A stretch of DNA of 64,000 bases from Bryum argenteum (taxonomy: Eukaryota > Streptophyta > Bryopsida > Bryales > Bryaceae), in the NCBI GenBank assembly GCA_037043015.1, contig CM073328.1, positions 13,489,495 to 13,553,494 on the forward strand, read 5' to 3'. Each line of letters begins with the position of its first letter. The first letter of the stretch is position 1. Positions 42,850 through 54,880 of this stretch are shown one piece after another. The position numbers were made by a program, and so were the translations under genes. The notes under the pieces are model-generated. The model worked only from the letters and a program-made list of their open reading frames with translations. It did not search any database and had not been told where the DNA came from.

Positions 42850-42857
42850 TTCAAGAC

Positions 42858-45349
42858 TAATTCAAGTTAATGTTTGAGTCGGTTTCCAAATAGTAAGTTC
42901 TAAGAATAAATCAAAGAATCCTCCCAAAGTTATTACCTATTTCGCGATTTCATAAATTTTGAATCCTCTCAAATAAGTCAAAAGTGGCTATAGTTCTTTT
43001 TTCAAACTCAAGAGGAGTATATTAGAGAGGGGTACACATGTTATACATTTTGGACATTTCGTAGTTTTCTCTTTTCATTTGCAAGTTGTTCTTGCTCCTC
43101 CCTTTCTATGAGCTCTCCAAATACCTCATCTAGTACAATCTCATGAAAAATCAATGTGAAGTGTACCGGTATCTCACCACCTAATAGAGGCTCAGTGTTA
43201 TTCTCCTCCCTCTTCTCATTATTCTTCTTCTCCTCTTTCATATTCTTCTTCTCCTCTTTCTTATTCTTCTTCTCCTCTTTCTTATTCTTCTTTTTCTCCT
43301 TCTCACTTTTCTTCTTCTCCTCCTTCTCCTTCTTTTCAGCATTCAAGTATCTAATGCACTTCTAGTGAATCTGTAAGAAGTTTGATATCATGGGAGTGAG
43401 ATTTTAGATTATGCTTTAAGTTAAAGTACTCCTCAACAACACCCACCATGAACCAAACTCAAATAATCTTTTGAAATCATCAATAGCATCTAGAACTTAA
43501 TGGATTCATTTACAATAAGAAGTTGAGTTCTTTTATTCAATAGAAAAGCTTTTAACAATCAGAGTATGTCTACATGAGTCATAATATATTAATAATAGGC
43601 GGTCAATGAAAAAAAAATCTTCCCAAATCAATAGTAGTCTTGGTTTGAAAGAGTTCTTACTGTATTGAAAAACATCTCAATTGGCGGTAGGTTCGTAAGG
43701 TTGCCATATGCAATCACATAAGATTTCTATAAAATCACATAATCTTTAAGTTGTGCTTGGAAGAATCTTTATTGTCATCTCATACTCATATTGCACATCA
43801 TCGGCTTCCCAAAGAATACGCTCACTTTGATTGACGTATCTTCTTCCCTTCAGATTCTAGCCTTTCGCAAAGAAAAGTCGTCATTCAAAAGGGATTTGGT
43901 AAGATTGCTACAATGCTATTTGAGAATGCTCAAGCGGAATCGCCTTTGACAACACCTTATAATTTGAACTACCAATTTCCTCAAAATAATTGATTTGAAG
44001 TTAGTCATAGAACTTCATTTTCTTCATTTCAATTTCAAGTCGTTTGATGTTATTAGTCATTTTAATTCTGACTCCACAAAAATCCTTTTTAGAGCATCCT
44101 TATGTGATTAACTGCTATGTGTTTCCTCGGCGAAAAGTCTTCTTGGAGGCTCATCGCGTAATGGACTGCAAACCATATGCACGTTAAACAATTTCTTTTT
44201 AAGGTGGTAATGAAGAAAACATAATGATAACATAAAAGCTTCCATCTCAAAATCATGCTTTTTACTTCTAACTATCATTTATGTGCATCAAACAACTCTT
44301 CACACAAGAAACATATAATTATTATAAAAATAAAATTTAGCTCACTTACACTTAAGTGGGCTGATTTGGCAAGATTTTTTTATAAGAGACATCTTCACTG
44401 CGATGAATCTCCCACATAGGTGATTTATGCAAATGAGTTTTGCATTTGAAAAGTGCTTTTGATCAATTGGCAAGGGACGAAACAATCAATATAGACCTCT
44501 TAGACTTTTGATAGCTTTGCTCTTACTTCACACACTAGTATACTTGCATAAGTTGTACCTTTAGGAACCTACTATTTTAGTACATGTTTACCTAATACAC
44601 CAATGAGCTTTTATCAAGGGAGGGACAATAAGCCTAAGGCCTCCTATTTGAACTCAAGCGATTCGTACACCACAAGAAGACTTTTTAAATGAAGAAATGG
44701 AAAAGAGTAGATCACTATTTAAACGCTAATAATTATTACTCACCCTCGTGGCATTTGTTCCCTTCCCAACGAGATTAGGGTTATGAAGGCTCTTGGTTTT
44801 TTTTCTTAACAAAGCTAAGCTTTTGAGTTTTCTACTAATTTAGGTCCTTCCTTCATTTCCTAAAAAAACTAGGCTTGCAATAACGAAGGCACCTCTCTTA
44901 TTAATCAAACACAATATGGTTAAGGTACTCCTTGATATAGGATATTCACACATGGATATCAACCACCCAAACAAATGACTTATTCGGCTAATTATGGGAT
45001 TTGAAGTTTTTAATTGAAAGAACATGGACATGTATTACTTATATGATATGTGAAATACAAAGATGTATATATTTGTTGTTGGTTGGTAGATATGACACCT
45101 TATAAATGTAGGCAAGACATGAGAAAATTTCAATATGATCAATTTGGTAAAGGATGATAAATATCTTTTCAATCTTATAAATAATCTAATTAATTTTTAT
45201 ATAGTTGGTTTTTTTGTACTTTTCCAAACTCCAAAGTATGTTGAGCCATATGTATAAGAATTAAAAGTTTCTATTAGGCAATCATCTACATGTAAGTTAT
45301 TTTCCAACGTCCCACTTACATTTACCATGTGCTTAGAAATGGACATTTT
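42858..45349. other. AT-rich intergenic region with a GAA/GAG-rich tract
   Basis: At 43,200-43,330 a CTCCTCTTTCTTATTCTTCTT unit (21 bp, shown here by its pattern) repeats about three times, giving Lys/Glu-rich translation on the minus strand. The adjoining ~60 codons (EIPVHFTLIFHEIVLDEVFG) look slightly protein-like, but I recognise nothing. The rest shows no genes or element ends. Confidence 0.4.
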
Positions 45350-45615
45350 GAGGTAAACGTTTCAACTCCTAAAGCTTCAAGAAGCCAAGACAACCCTTTG
45401 CTATTTTGGGCAGCCAAGACAAAGGGGTTAAAAGTAATATTTTGTTTGATATTTTTACGAGGTGCTCCATGTACTGCAAAGTGACTTGTATTAAAATTTA
45501 CGACGCCAAATTCCAAAAGAAGAAAAAACAATTTGACCATACCCCAACTCCAACAAGGTGGTAGAAAATTGCATTTTTTGGTTTTGGAAGTCCAAAGCAG
45601 CTAAGGATTAGTTTA
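45350..45615. mobile_element. Decayed piggyBac-like MITE
   Basis: It contains the family series CTCCTAAAGCTTC, GGGCAGCC, AAAGGGGTTAAAAGTAATATT, GGTGCTCCATGTACTGCAAAG and AAATTCCAA in the order found in the elements at 12,141 and 13,519. The TTAA ends are lost. Confidence 0.5.
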
Positions 45616-47989
45616 GATTCTCTGACCTAATTTGGAGGAAGTGCCTAAGAGTGTCAGACTCTCTTAAAACTCATAATTGTTTTGACTTCCATCAAGCCAA
45701 TTTGCACTCACATTTTATCATTTGAATCATATGATTCAGATAAACAATAATTTTGTTGCATATGGTACTTATATACATTGATACGGTTTAATCATGGATT
45801 TATTTTTTTTGGTTCATTTGGATTTAAGATATTTGGGCTACGATTGTAATTTGTAAGGATTGTTGAAGCACCAGATGCACTGTTGCTTCTTGCAAGATGT
45901 ATAATTTTGTATATACTAAAATAGCGTACTCCATGTTTTTCGCAGATTGATTAGACATCCACTAAGCTATTGCTCAGTGTGTAGATTGTAGGTTTGTACT
46001 TTTATAAATCTCGGATAGAATCATGGTTTTTATTACAAAAACTAGACTTAAATTGGAATCCAACCAAAGAAACAAAATTTTGAAATCTAATGTTAGATGA
46101 ATGAGAAACTTCTCTACAAAAATCATATATTGTTTTTCGAGTTTTTTGAAGATGAAAAGAACGTTGCAAATCCAAGACCTAAAATATCTATTTATAAAAA
46201 AATCCTATCAACAAAGTTGTTGTATTTCATCCTGAGATCATACTTATTCAAAAAAAATCATGAAACATTAAAATAGATTTTACATTATTGGCTTGCAATG
46301 GTAAAACATGCCCCACATTTGAAAATCGAAAACAAAAGTTGCCTACACTAAAATGCACGTTGTTAATTCGTAGTTCAGGCGATGGGTCGTAGTTCAGGCG
46401 ATGGGTCTAAAAATTTTAACTCATAAAGTAGACTTGATTTTGGACAGAACCCAAGTAATTTCATTCAAAAAAAATCTGGAGGAAGAAGTAAGTTATGGTT
46501 AACTTTAAACATTGTTGAAAGAACATAATAAGGAAAATGTTGTTTCAACCCTCAAGTGTTGTTTGGTACTAGTGGTTCAATCAACATTTAAATTTTGGGG
46601 CAGTTGAAACAACAATTTTGGCAAAATGTTGTTTCAACATGTTGTTTCAGCCTAGTTCTCTACTAATGCTAAGCAGTAGAAACTCACAAGTCAAGGGGAG
46701 GATTTCATCAAAGCCCGGGTTTCCAGGTTCAACTATCCGTTGTCTCAATCTTTGACTATGTTCTAATTTCTACCGTCTTTGTTTTGTGCCATCTGCTGAC
46801 TCTCTCCCACTGATTGCATGATCATTGTGATTGGCCGATTGTGTTGGTGGTCTTCTAGTTTGATCGTTTCGAAGTAGTTTGGCCAGCTTTGCTCAGTTGT
46901 GGCGACAGTAAATCTTGCGTGGTGTTGCGCTTCGGTGACGTGACGGCAGTTGCGGATGGTTACTAAACAAGTCATCGCGAGAATAGGAAATCTGAAATGT
47001 TGGCCATGACCACTATTTAGTTTTGCACTAGAGGAGAAGTGAGCCTTCTAAAGCAAAGTCCTTGATACGTTGTGTTGAATGTGTTGGTGTGCAAATATCA
47101 TTTATTTCTAGAGTTTGGATCGTTGAATCACTTTGGATTGCTTTGCATTGTACCTTTGAGATTTTGTAAACACCTTCATGTCAATCTGCAAGGTAGTGCC
47201 GATGATTGATCATTTTCCAAGTTTTCTTTTGTATCACAGTGGCTAGAGTGGCTACAATGGTAGTTGTGGATTTCTTGGCCAAGTTGTTATTATTTCTTCA
47301 TCATTTTAGTACCAAATGTGTTATTTGCAGGTAAAGAGTATGGCACTATATGTTCACATGTTTACAATTGAGTTTCGGAGTGCTGAAGTCATGGCAACTA
47401 AAGGCACTAATCAACAAATGACATGTGGATTCTTCATGTTTCAGCTTATGGATGTGAATAAGCCTTTGGGGATGCTACCCAATAGGACTCGAGTTTTGAA
47501 AAACTTGCTTCATTTCCTCATTCCATAACCTCCAATGTTGCACCCCAATTTAAGTAAGCGCTCTGAGGTTACCATGAGTAGCTCGAATGTAGCAAGAGAT
47601 CTTCTAAGTCTCAACGCGAGTGGCAAGTTTTGGGGTGGCGTGGTCAAATGAATAAGCAAGCATGTCTAGGTATGGATGATGTTGTCTCAATGCTGTAGTC
47701 CTTTAGCATGGAAGACCATTATACACATGATGGTAATTAATGGAAGGTAGCAGTGATTGGTGAGGCATGTACATCTGTAGAGGTTGCCAATGATCTTTGT
47801 TACCACTCTTGATGAGTATCATGACATTGTAGAGGTATCGAGAGGTTAGTGCAACGTCTCATTTGGTGTAGTCTTGTACTTGATGGGATAATTTGTATTC
47901 AAGTTGAGAGTTGTAGTTGGGAGGGTAGATTTTCCGCTAGTTTCTTGTTGAACGACTTTTAATTAGAATCAAGAGTGAATTTTGACGAA
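45616..47989. other. Intergenic sequence, no confident gene
   Basis: A perfect tandem duplication of about 20 bp (CGTAGTTCAGGCGATGGGT) lies at 46,368-46,406. From 46,700 to 47,600 the base composition is more balanced and an acceptor-like TTTGCAG precedes a 70-codon frame at 47,316 (MALYVHMFTIEFRSAEVMAT). This may be an upstream part of the TIR-domain gene at 48 kb, but no similarity is apparent. Confidence 0.3.
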
Positions 47990-48345
47990 TTCTTTTAATT
48001 GTATGCAGGCAAGATATTGTAGAACCTAAACATAAAATACTCTTCAACCACAGTGAGGCTCAAAAGAGCTTCGTAGATGACCTATATGTTGATTTGGTGC
48101 CCTGAGACCAACACGCGTTCTTTGATAAAACCAAGAGTAGTTTGCAAGTTGGAAAGCACTTTCCAATCCTCATCTTCAATGCCATCGAGGAATGTGCAAT
48201 TGGGGTTGTGGTGTTGTCAAAAGAGTTTTCACAAAGATCAAGTGGTCAATGATGGAGTTGAATCAGATGGCCATGGTGAAAGAATCAAAGAAACCCAACT
48301 GGAGGATTACAATCGTTCTTGTGTTGTATAAGATTTCTCGTGATG
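47990..48345 (+). pseudogene. TIR-domain gene fragment with in-frame stop and frameshift
   Basis: After an acceptor-like TATGCAG the frame reads PKHKILFNHSEAQKSFVDDL and YVDL, the beta-A/alpha-A start of a TIR domain. A TGA lies at 48,103, then HAFFDKTKSSLQVGKHFPIL (BB-loop region), FNAIEECAIGVVVLSKEF (beta-D) and, after a frame change near 48,228, KWSMMELNQMAMVKESKK and ITIVLVLYKIS. Plant TIR domains cleave NAD or signal in immune receptors; with these breaks this copy cannot be functional. The SEAQKSFV start and VVVLSKEF strand resemble TIR proteins of mosses and liverworts more than classic angiosperm TIR-NLRs (a judgement from memory of family patterns). No nucleotide-binding domain is visible downstream. 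Confidence 0.7.
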
Positions 48346-49826
48346 ACTAAATCCAGTCGTCCAAAATGGGTGGATGGCAAAAATTGGAAGAAATAGGAAC
48401 AAAAAGATAAATGTTTTGGAAGGGGTCTTTGGAAATATATGTTCCCTAACATTAGAGGTTCCACAAGTTCACTGTAAAAGTATTGAGTATAAAGTTAGAA
48501 AAAAGTACCATAAAAATGGGACAATGAATCCACTTTAAGTTCCATGGAATAATCATACACACGATCAAACTAGAATTAAAAGTTGAATGATATAATTTCA
48601 AGTCATAGAATTGCTCATGTGGACCATTCAAGCAATTTACTCAAGCTTAAATAAAAACTCAGAAGTAAAGAAGAATATTGGTAGGCATCAAACAATGTGA
48701 TTACTGCCATCTTCTTCATTCCATGAGATATTGTGCTACTGAAGTATGAACACCTATGTTCATACATTTAGGGAATTCTCTATACTTGGAGTGATGGAAT
48801 GAGTGGCTTACTATGTTTCAATTATTAGCAAATAGAAAAAACAAAGTTTCCCTATTTTTCGAATATTTTTAGCCCTTACAATAATAACTACAAATTTTAG
48901 AAGTGACCAATATAAGTTAACCTATAATCAGATACCCTACTATATGTACACATGTGTAATTCTAAGGCAATCAAATCTTCATTATAGCGAGATTACGACA
49001 TGCTACCTAAAGATGCTCATACCTTTCTAGGGGTTAAGAAATTGCTCTGCGAAACAATTGCATAATCTAAGCGAACAACTCTGTTCACAATCAACGATGA
49101 ACTTGAAACTCTAATTGGTCCGAACTTCCACTAGATTCTCCAGCAATAAATTTCTGATACTTGACAAACAAACTGCGGTGTTTGGAAACAAGGGTGAGTT
49201 TCCAAAGATTGAAGGCAGTTGCTTGAATCCTCGATTGATGCGAGTGAAGTGCACCAACAAAAACACACTAGAACCCAGCCTGAAGCGATCACTTCTTATT
49301 ATCTTTCTACAAATTGTTCATGATTCCAGCCTAACGACGCAGTATTAATGAGTACTAGGACCAACTCAAATGAACTTAACGTAAGAATATTTGAAGAATG
49401 CAGTGAGCAGGCAGCGTGTTTCAATAAGCCAGAACAACCAGGTACTAAATGTGTTTAATCTGAAACTTTCCTGAAATCTAAAGCCATCTCTGGCTGCAAT
49501 CAATCGATATGACCTGATATTTGTCATTCGAAAGTTCCCACAACGCTGAAAGTATACAATGCTCATATCCAAGCCACTCAAGATTTAGATCCGAAGCTAT
49601 CAACAATATAAACATATATACAAAGCGGAGGCTGTTACTCATGATCCAGGAGTAGTACAAAATTAGCAGCATCTCCCGAAACAAAATGAGAGACTGCTAT
49701 TCATGGTCCTGGAGTAAGAAAAGGCACTAGAACCTAGCGATCATGGTTCTAGTGAAGAAGCATATCTACAAGAAGGCATAAATAGAGAATAGAGCATCAG
49801 CCATAAGGAAAAGAGTAGGTTGTACT
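48346..49826. other. Intergenic region downstream of the helicase gene
   Basis: AT-rich. A solitary right end of a TTAA element (TTTCTAGGGGTTAA) lies at 49,024-49,037; I cannot find its left end. The 3' untranslated region of the helicase gene probably reaches into the last few hundred bases. Confidence 0.4.
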
Positions 49827-52800
49827 TCATCTTCGCTTCTTCTTCTTGTTGTTCTTCTTGTTCTTGTTGTTGTTATTCTTTGGTTGGGGGGAGTTCTCGA
49901 CTTTTTGCGGCTTCACTGCTCCCCCAGTTGTCCCAAGAAGTTTCTTTAACGGCCGCTGGCATTTGGTTTGGCAATCCTCAAACAGCTTCTTCACACTCTG
50001 GATCTTCTCGTGAAGCCAATGTTGGTCCATTTCTACATGCAGCTCGCACCTTCACACACCATGAAACATCATTAGGTTCCTTCACATCGTCAAAGTCACA
50101 AGACCATAGGAAGGTTGTGACTGACTACATAGCAATAGCAAAAACTTTCATGCTTGTAAGTAGAACACGAGAAGAGTATAGAGCATTGATTTACCAACTA
50201 GTGTAAGGATCATCTGGTTAAGATTTGATGTAGTTCACTCATTTCAGAAAATATTATTCTGTCTTTTAAATCCTGCTTTTGATAGAGATTTCAAAGTGCA
50301 TTTTGTATGCGTAGATACAGATGCCTTCCAAATTCAATCGAGTGCGGAACACAACGTATATACACCCCGTCCATTTCTGGATCGGGTGATGTTGGTCCAA
50401 GTACTCCAGAGTAAATCGGGAATTCTTCAAGTTCCCATTTTGACCTTCCTTATTTAAAGTGTCAGGGAGCTTTATAAGGAGCTCTAATAGTCTTAATTAC
50501 TTGCACTGTCATTAAAGAAATGGAACTTACTTTGAGTTCAATTCCATAATGGACTCTTCCAGCAACTCCTTCTGGTCAGTGAAACTGTCCAACAAGTCGT
50601 CTTTATCATCGTCGAGGCCGCCTTCAGGTCCGCCTTTAATCATGTCCAGGGCCTTGTTCAAATTCATCAGTTGCTCATCCACTTGGACCTGTCAGCAACA
50701 AAATCAGCTTACTTGGGAGGTCACATACAATATTTTGATATTTTCACTAGTCATGCTTGATAAGAATTTTTCATGCCTTCGGTGATACAATAAACACGAA
50801 CTGAAACTATTACCATCGTAACCTTTACTAAGTTCTGCTGTAAGTTTTAGTATGCGAAGGATCATGGATCTGCAATCAATTGGCTTGTACGCAAGATAGG
50901 TGAGGGCAAGCCATACCAGAAGAGAGCAAGCTTCGGAGTTAAATAAGTCGATGTACACTTTATCAGTGATTTGTTTTCGCAGGAAAACTAAACGAGCCTC
51001 ACGCTGGTAGCGCTCCAAAGGGGTTAAGGGAATTGAAATCCTCTCTCTGGCCGCTGCAAGTAAAGTCTTCAGCTGCTTCACAAATGCTCTCGGGAGCTTC
51101 GAGCCATCCTCCAATATGACAATATCTGATGGTGCTACTGCATCAACAACATCATCTGCAAGACAGCGGGCATCACCAGAATGCGATAGAATTTACTGGG
51201 TTAGAACCAGGTTCATATATTGAGGTCATAAATTAGCAGATTGAGCTTCCTAAGTATACAATACAGCTTAACTATCCATAGGTATTTGTCGCAAAAGTGA
51301 TACTCAAAGAAGTTGATTGTTTGTACATCACTTCGGATTCTAAAAACATAGTGATAAAGCTTAAAGGACAGACTCAACGAACCTGGAGTGTCTTGTTTAG
51401 TATCGTCGGGATTGTCTCTTAGAAGCCCTAAAAGTTCTTCATAAGTGTCGTTCTCCAGTGCACCTTCATCGTCCTCGATGGCCAGAGACTCCTCACCCTC
51501 CTTGAGATTATTGACACTATGGTAACCCAGTGGGTAACTTATAAGCTTATTGCTGATATCAGATGCCGATTGATCCACATCATCAAGAGTGAATACCCCT
51601 GGTTGGTCTCGAAGTTCTACCATCACCACTCTCAAACTCCTGCTAGCGCTTCCATGCCAACTCAAATTATTGTGCCGGGGTCCGAACCTTTTAAGTAGAA
51701 CCAGGGGATCTCCTATGGAATTCAATGCCCGGGAGAAGGCACTGACGAGTTGCGTAAGTCGTGCTCCATTCGCCTTATTTTTGAAGTGGTACAACAGTTC
51801 TTCACGGAATTGATGAGGAAGCTCGGCGAGGTCTGGACACTGAACTCCAAAGAGTCTTGTCAACTCTTGATTGACTCGATTGTGGATTTCCCGAACTCTA
51901 GTATTGAGACAAATTGTGATCACTAACTGGAGTAGCCGGCAGAAAACCATTTGTGGATACTTGTCTTTACTTAGCTTCGAGAATTCAAACCACTCCTCAA
52001 CAGTTGAGAAATTAAAGAGCATGTCGAGGATGAGGTCAACCGCAAATTTTAGAACCTCTGCAGCATTTCCAACCAGAGATTGTTATATGAAAGCTCAATC
52101 GCACATTGCTAACAAACTCAGTGTCCAAACGAGCCTTCATGAACGAATCGAAGAGGAGCCTCTCAGAAGCGCCATATCTTGGCTACCCTCGAGCCTAAGA
52201 CTACGAAATAGAAGCATATTTGAAGTTTCAAAGTGGAGTTCTTCAACCTATGATGAAATACACTAGATTCTACAGCTCAATATATAAAACTCTGTCTTAT
52301 ACTGAATCATGAATTGGTCCCCAACAAATTGTGAACGAGAGATGATATTCCTCCACCAGAACATAATGTGTCAAAGTCGCCATAGATTACATACAACTTC
52401 ACAAAGTCAATGATACATTCTAAAGTGCTCTAGAAGCCAAGACCCTCGGTTGTAATTTTGGATCCTGATTGTAAAGAGATAAACAAAATGAAAGTTGGAC
52501 AGAGTTTTTTTACCTTGCTGACGTTTCTCACAGTTACGTTCACAAGTCGTGCTAAGTAGCGTAGAGTAGTAAGGCTCATAATGCTTTCCCCCCATGTTAC
52601 AGAGTGCCATACTCTCGGAGATGAGCATGCTTCTTAAGTGAGTGCTCTTCGCACATGTTGCCACAACTCCCCTCTCAAAAAGCGCCAGAAAAACTACTGG
52701 GGAGATGTAGCCAGCTACTCGGAAGTTTTCTTTGAAGTAGATGTCATGTAAAGATAACATGAAGTCGTAAATCTTTGAAGACCAGAAAGAGCAGTGAGAT

Positions 52801-54880
52801 CTTGAGGCAGACTTGACAATCGCACCGCGCTGCGACAGTGACCCATTCCAAAGTCGAAACTTGCACAGTTCCTTGATTCTTTTTTTTCCTTTCCATGAAG
52901 CCTCCTCAAGAGCCCAGTTGATTCCAAGAAAAGGTGCCAATGTCACAAGCGTTCCAAGACGATCATAATCCGAAGACTCACAGAATGAAGTCATATGAAT
53001 ATCTTCAGGTGTCAAAAGGTTGTGAGTAAGCTCTTTGGCCAGGATTTCGAATGCTAAAGCGGCCTCCGACGATTCTCGAATGACTACTACTTCCTTCATG
53101 CCGTGGAGGGGCATGTCAATGAATGTCAGAGTATGTACCTGCTTCGCAATGTCCAGAATTCTATTATTCTGCGCCCTTCTCGCTTCGTCGCCCGTATTAG
53201 CCATTCGCGATAAGATCTTGAATCTGAGTACTAGAACATGAAAAAGTTCGATCACTCTCTCCTTCATGTTCACGAATCCCTTCAACACATTGCAGAGGAT
53301 GGACAATCGAGCCTCAAGACGGTCACCGATCTGAAGTAGCTCGCCATCGAAGAACTGCATTGCTAGGTTTGCAAATTCCTGTACCGGGATGGTGATCTTC
53401 ACGAGCTTTGACGCCTTGATAGAGGAATTCGTCAGCCAATAAGCATCTGGATACTCAACAGCAACAGTTTGTGGTTTTGAATGATTCGCCACACCTAGAT
53501 AGCAGTAGATAGATCGCAGTATTGGCTCGTCCTCTTCTCTCCCTCTGCCCTTGCGAAGCCTATCCAATGCATGGATGACAGAGTCGATGCACTTGCTCCA
53601 GTGGCTCCAGACCTCAGTAAGAATAGGGAATTCCTCCCTCATCAAACCACTAACCGCTGAAACATCGACCTCATACTTCGTAAAATTCAATATTACATCA
53701 GAGATGGTCTGTTCGAGCTTTTGAAGAAGTAAATACGAACTCAATATCTCCAACCTCGTCTGCTTCAACTTTCGAGCTTGCTCGTAGTATTGCATGCGTA
53801 AGTTGATATCTGTGCAAACAACATCTCGCAGAATCTCCAGTTCATGTATAAGGACAGAAGGAACATCGGAGTTGCTATTAGACGCAATAAACTCTGCATA
53901 CTCAAGTGCTTGGTTCACTTTCGGTGTCAGTAGCATTGGCCAACCATTGTTACCATGCTTCCAAAAAAGCTCCATACTTGCATAATGGAGCAGCTTCTCC
54001 ACTGCGAGTGATATAGATCCTGCACGCACCAAAAACTTCGCTGCATCCTGTAACCTTCCATTCACCTCGGCTAACTCAGCGGCCTTCTCGTAGTTTCCAG
54101 CAGCTTCTTCTATAAGTTCCAATTGATCTGTGTGGTCTCGTCTCATGAGGAAGGAGCGTCGCATCGTCAAACTTGGAAACAAGAGTACAAACTTCATCAT
54201 CTCCTCTACCTTTTTCTCTCGGTAATAGTGAGAAGCTCCTCTCTTCAGAAACTCGATTTTCGTCCCTTCAAATTCTGATTTCTCTTTCTTCGCAAGTGCT
54301 TCTTTGATTGGTGAGTTCTGCTGCAACGATTTGGATTCGTGGCCCCATTCCTCGACGAAGCGTAGACCAATATCGTATAGCTTCCCTCGCCAGCATGTTT
54401 GAAGGCACTTAATTGCATTGCTCTGCGAATATGCTGTAACTGCCTCTTCCCAACACTTAACTTCAGTGAAGCAGTCACCTGCGGCTTCCAGGTTCGGAGG
54501 CTTACAGACGTTTTGGAAGACATAGGCTGTAAGCATCAACAACAAAGTAGTCCATAAGTATTCGAGAGTGAAACATCATCAACTTCGTAAACTTTTGAAT
54601 GTCATTCAGATACTTAGTTTGATAATAAGAGTATGCTTTTACCAGCTTTTTTGAAGTCCCCGATTTTCTGGTAGCATTTGGCGGCACTATCTCCTTTCTC
54701 GATGGCGATGTAAAGGTCTGCTGCTTGTCGTAAAAGCTTTGCTGCTTCCTTAGGATTTGTGCCGTGAAGCTTCTCTGCTGCTTGCTGGAGGCCTGCAGCT
54801 TTTGCATGCTGAGCTTTACCACTTTCACCTGCTCGGTCGAAACACAGCTTCGCAGCATCGTACTGGTGCTCATTAAACAT
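49827..54880 (-). other. TPR-like and basic C-terminal region of the helicase gene
   Basis: Exons 10-15. Repeated helical pairs such as NEHQYDAAKLCFDRAGESGK, EAAKLLRQAADLYIAIEKGD, AAGDCFTEVKCWEEAVTAYS and EAAGNYEKAAELAEVNGRLQ have TPR-type A/G/Y spacing. The end is Lys/Asn-rich (NNNNKNKKNNKKKKRR), possibly a nuclear localisation or nucleic-acid contact tail (inference). Confidence 0.75.

Larger units (their letters stand above)
20116..42857. mobile_element. Giant composite hAT-like transposon, 22.7 kb, with exact 8-bp target duplication
   Basis: The left end is TTCAAGAC (20,116-20,123) then CAGGGATGTCA; the right end is TGACATCCCTG (to 42,849) then TTCAAGAC (42,850-42,857). The 11-bp inverted repeat and the 8-bp duplication are both exact, and hAT elements are known for CA-starting ends and 8-bp duplications. 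Inside the termini both ends carry TCCGGACGTC words. The element holds a decayed hAT transposase, two paralogous zinc-finger genes (one with a RING-H2 finger) and a protein-kinase gene, each downstream of a CpG-rich block. It also holds a nested 5.7-kb piggyBac element and a 258-bp TTAA MITE. Without those two insertions it is about 16.8 kb, still far above the usual 2.5-5 kb for hAT elements. All four genes are frameshifted, so this copy is probably immobile. Confidence 0.85.

Noticed and set aside
43041..43346. Lys/Glu-rich protein gene
   Set aside because: Most of it is a 21-bp minisatellite; the remaining short part has no recognisable similarity.
52058..52513. An extra exon of the helicase gene around 52,100-52,260
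   Set aside because: Short coding-like frames exist, but the flanking exons join directly in phase (GAG codon split across the intron), so none is needed.
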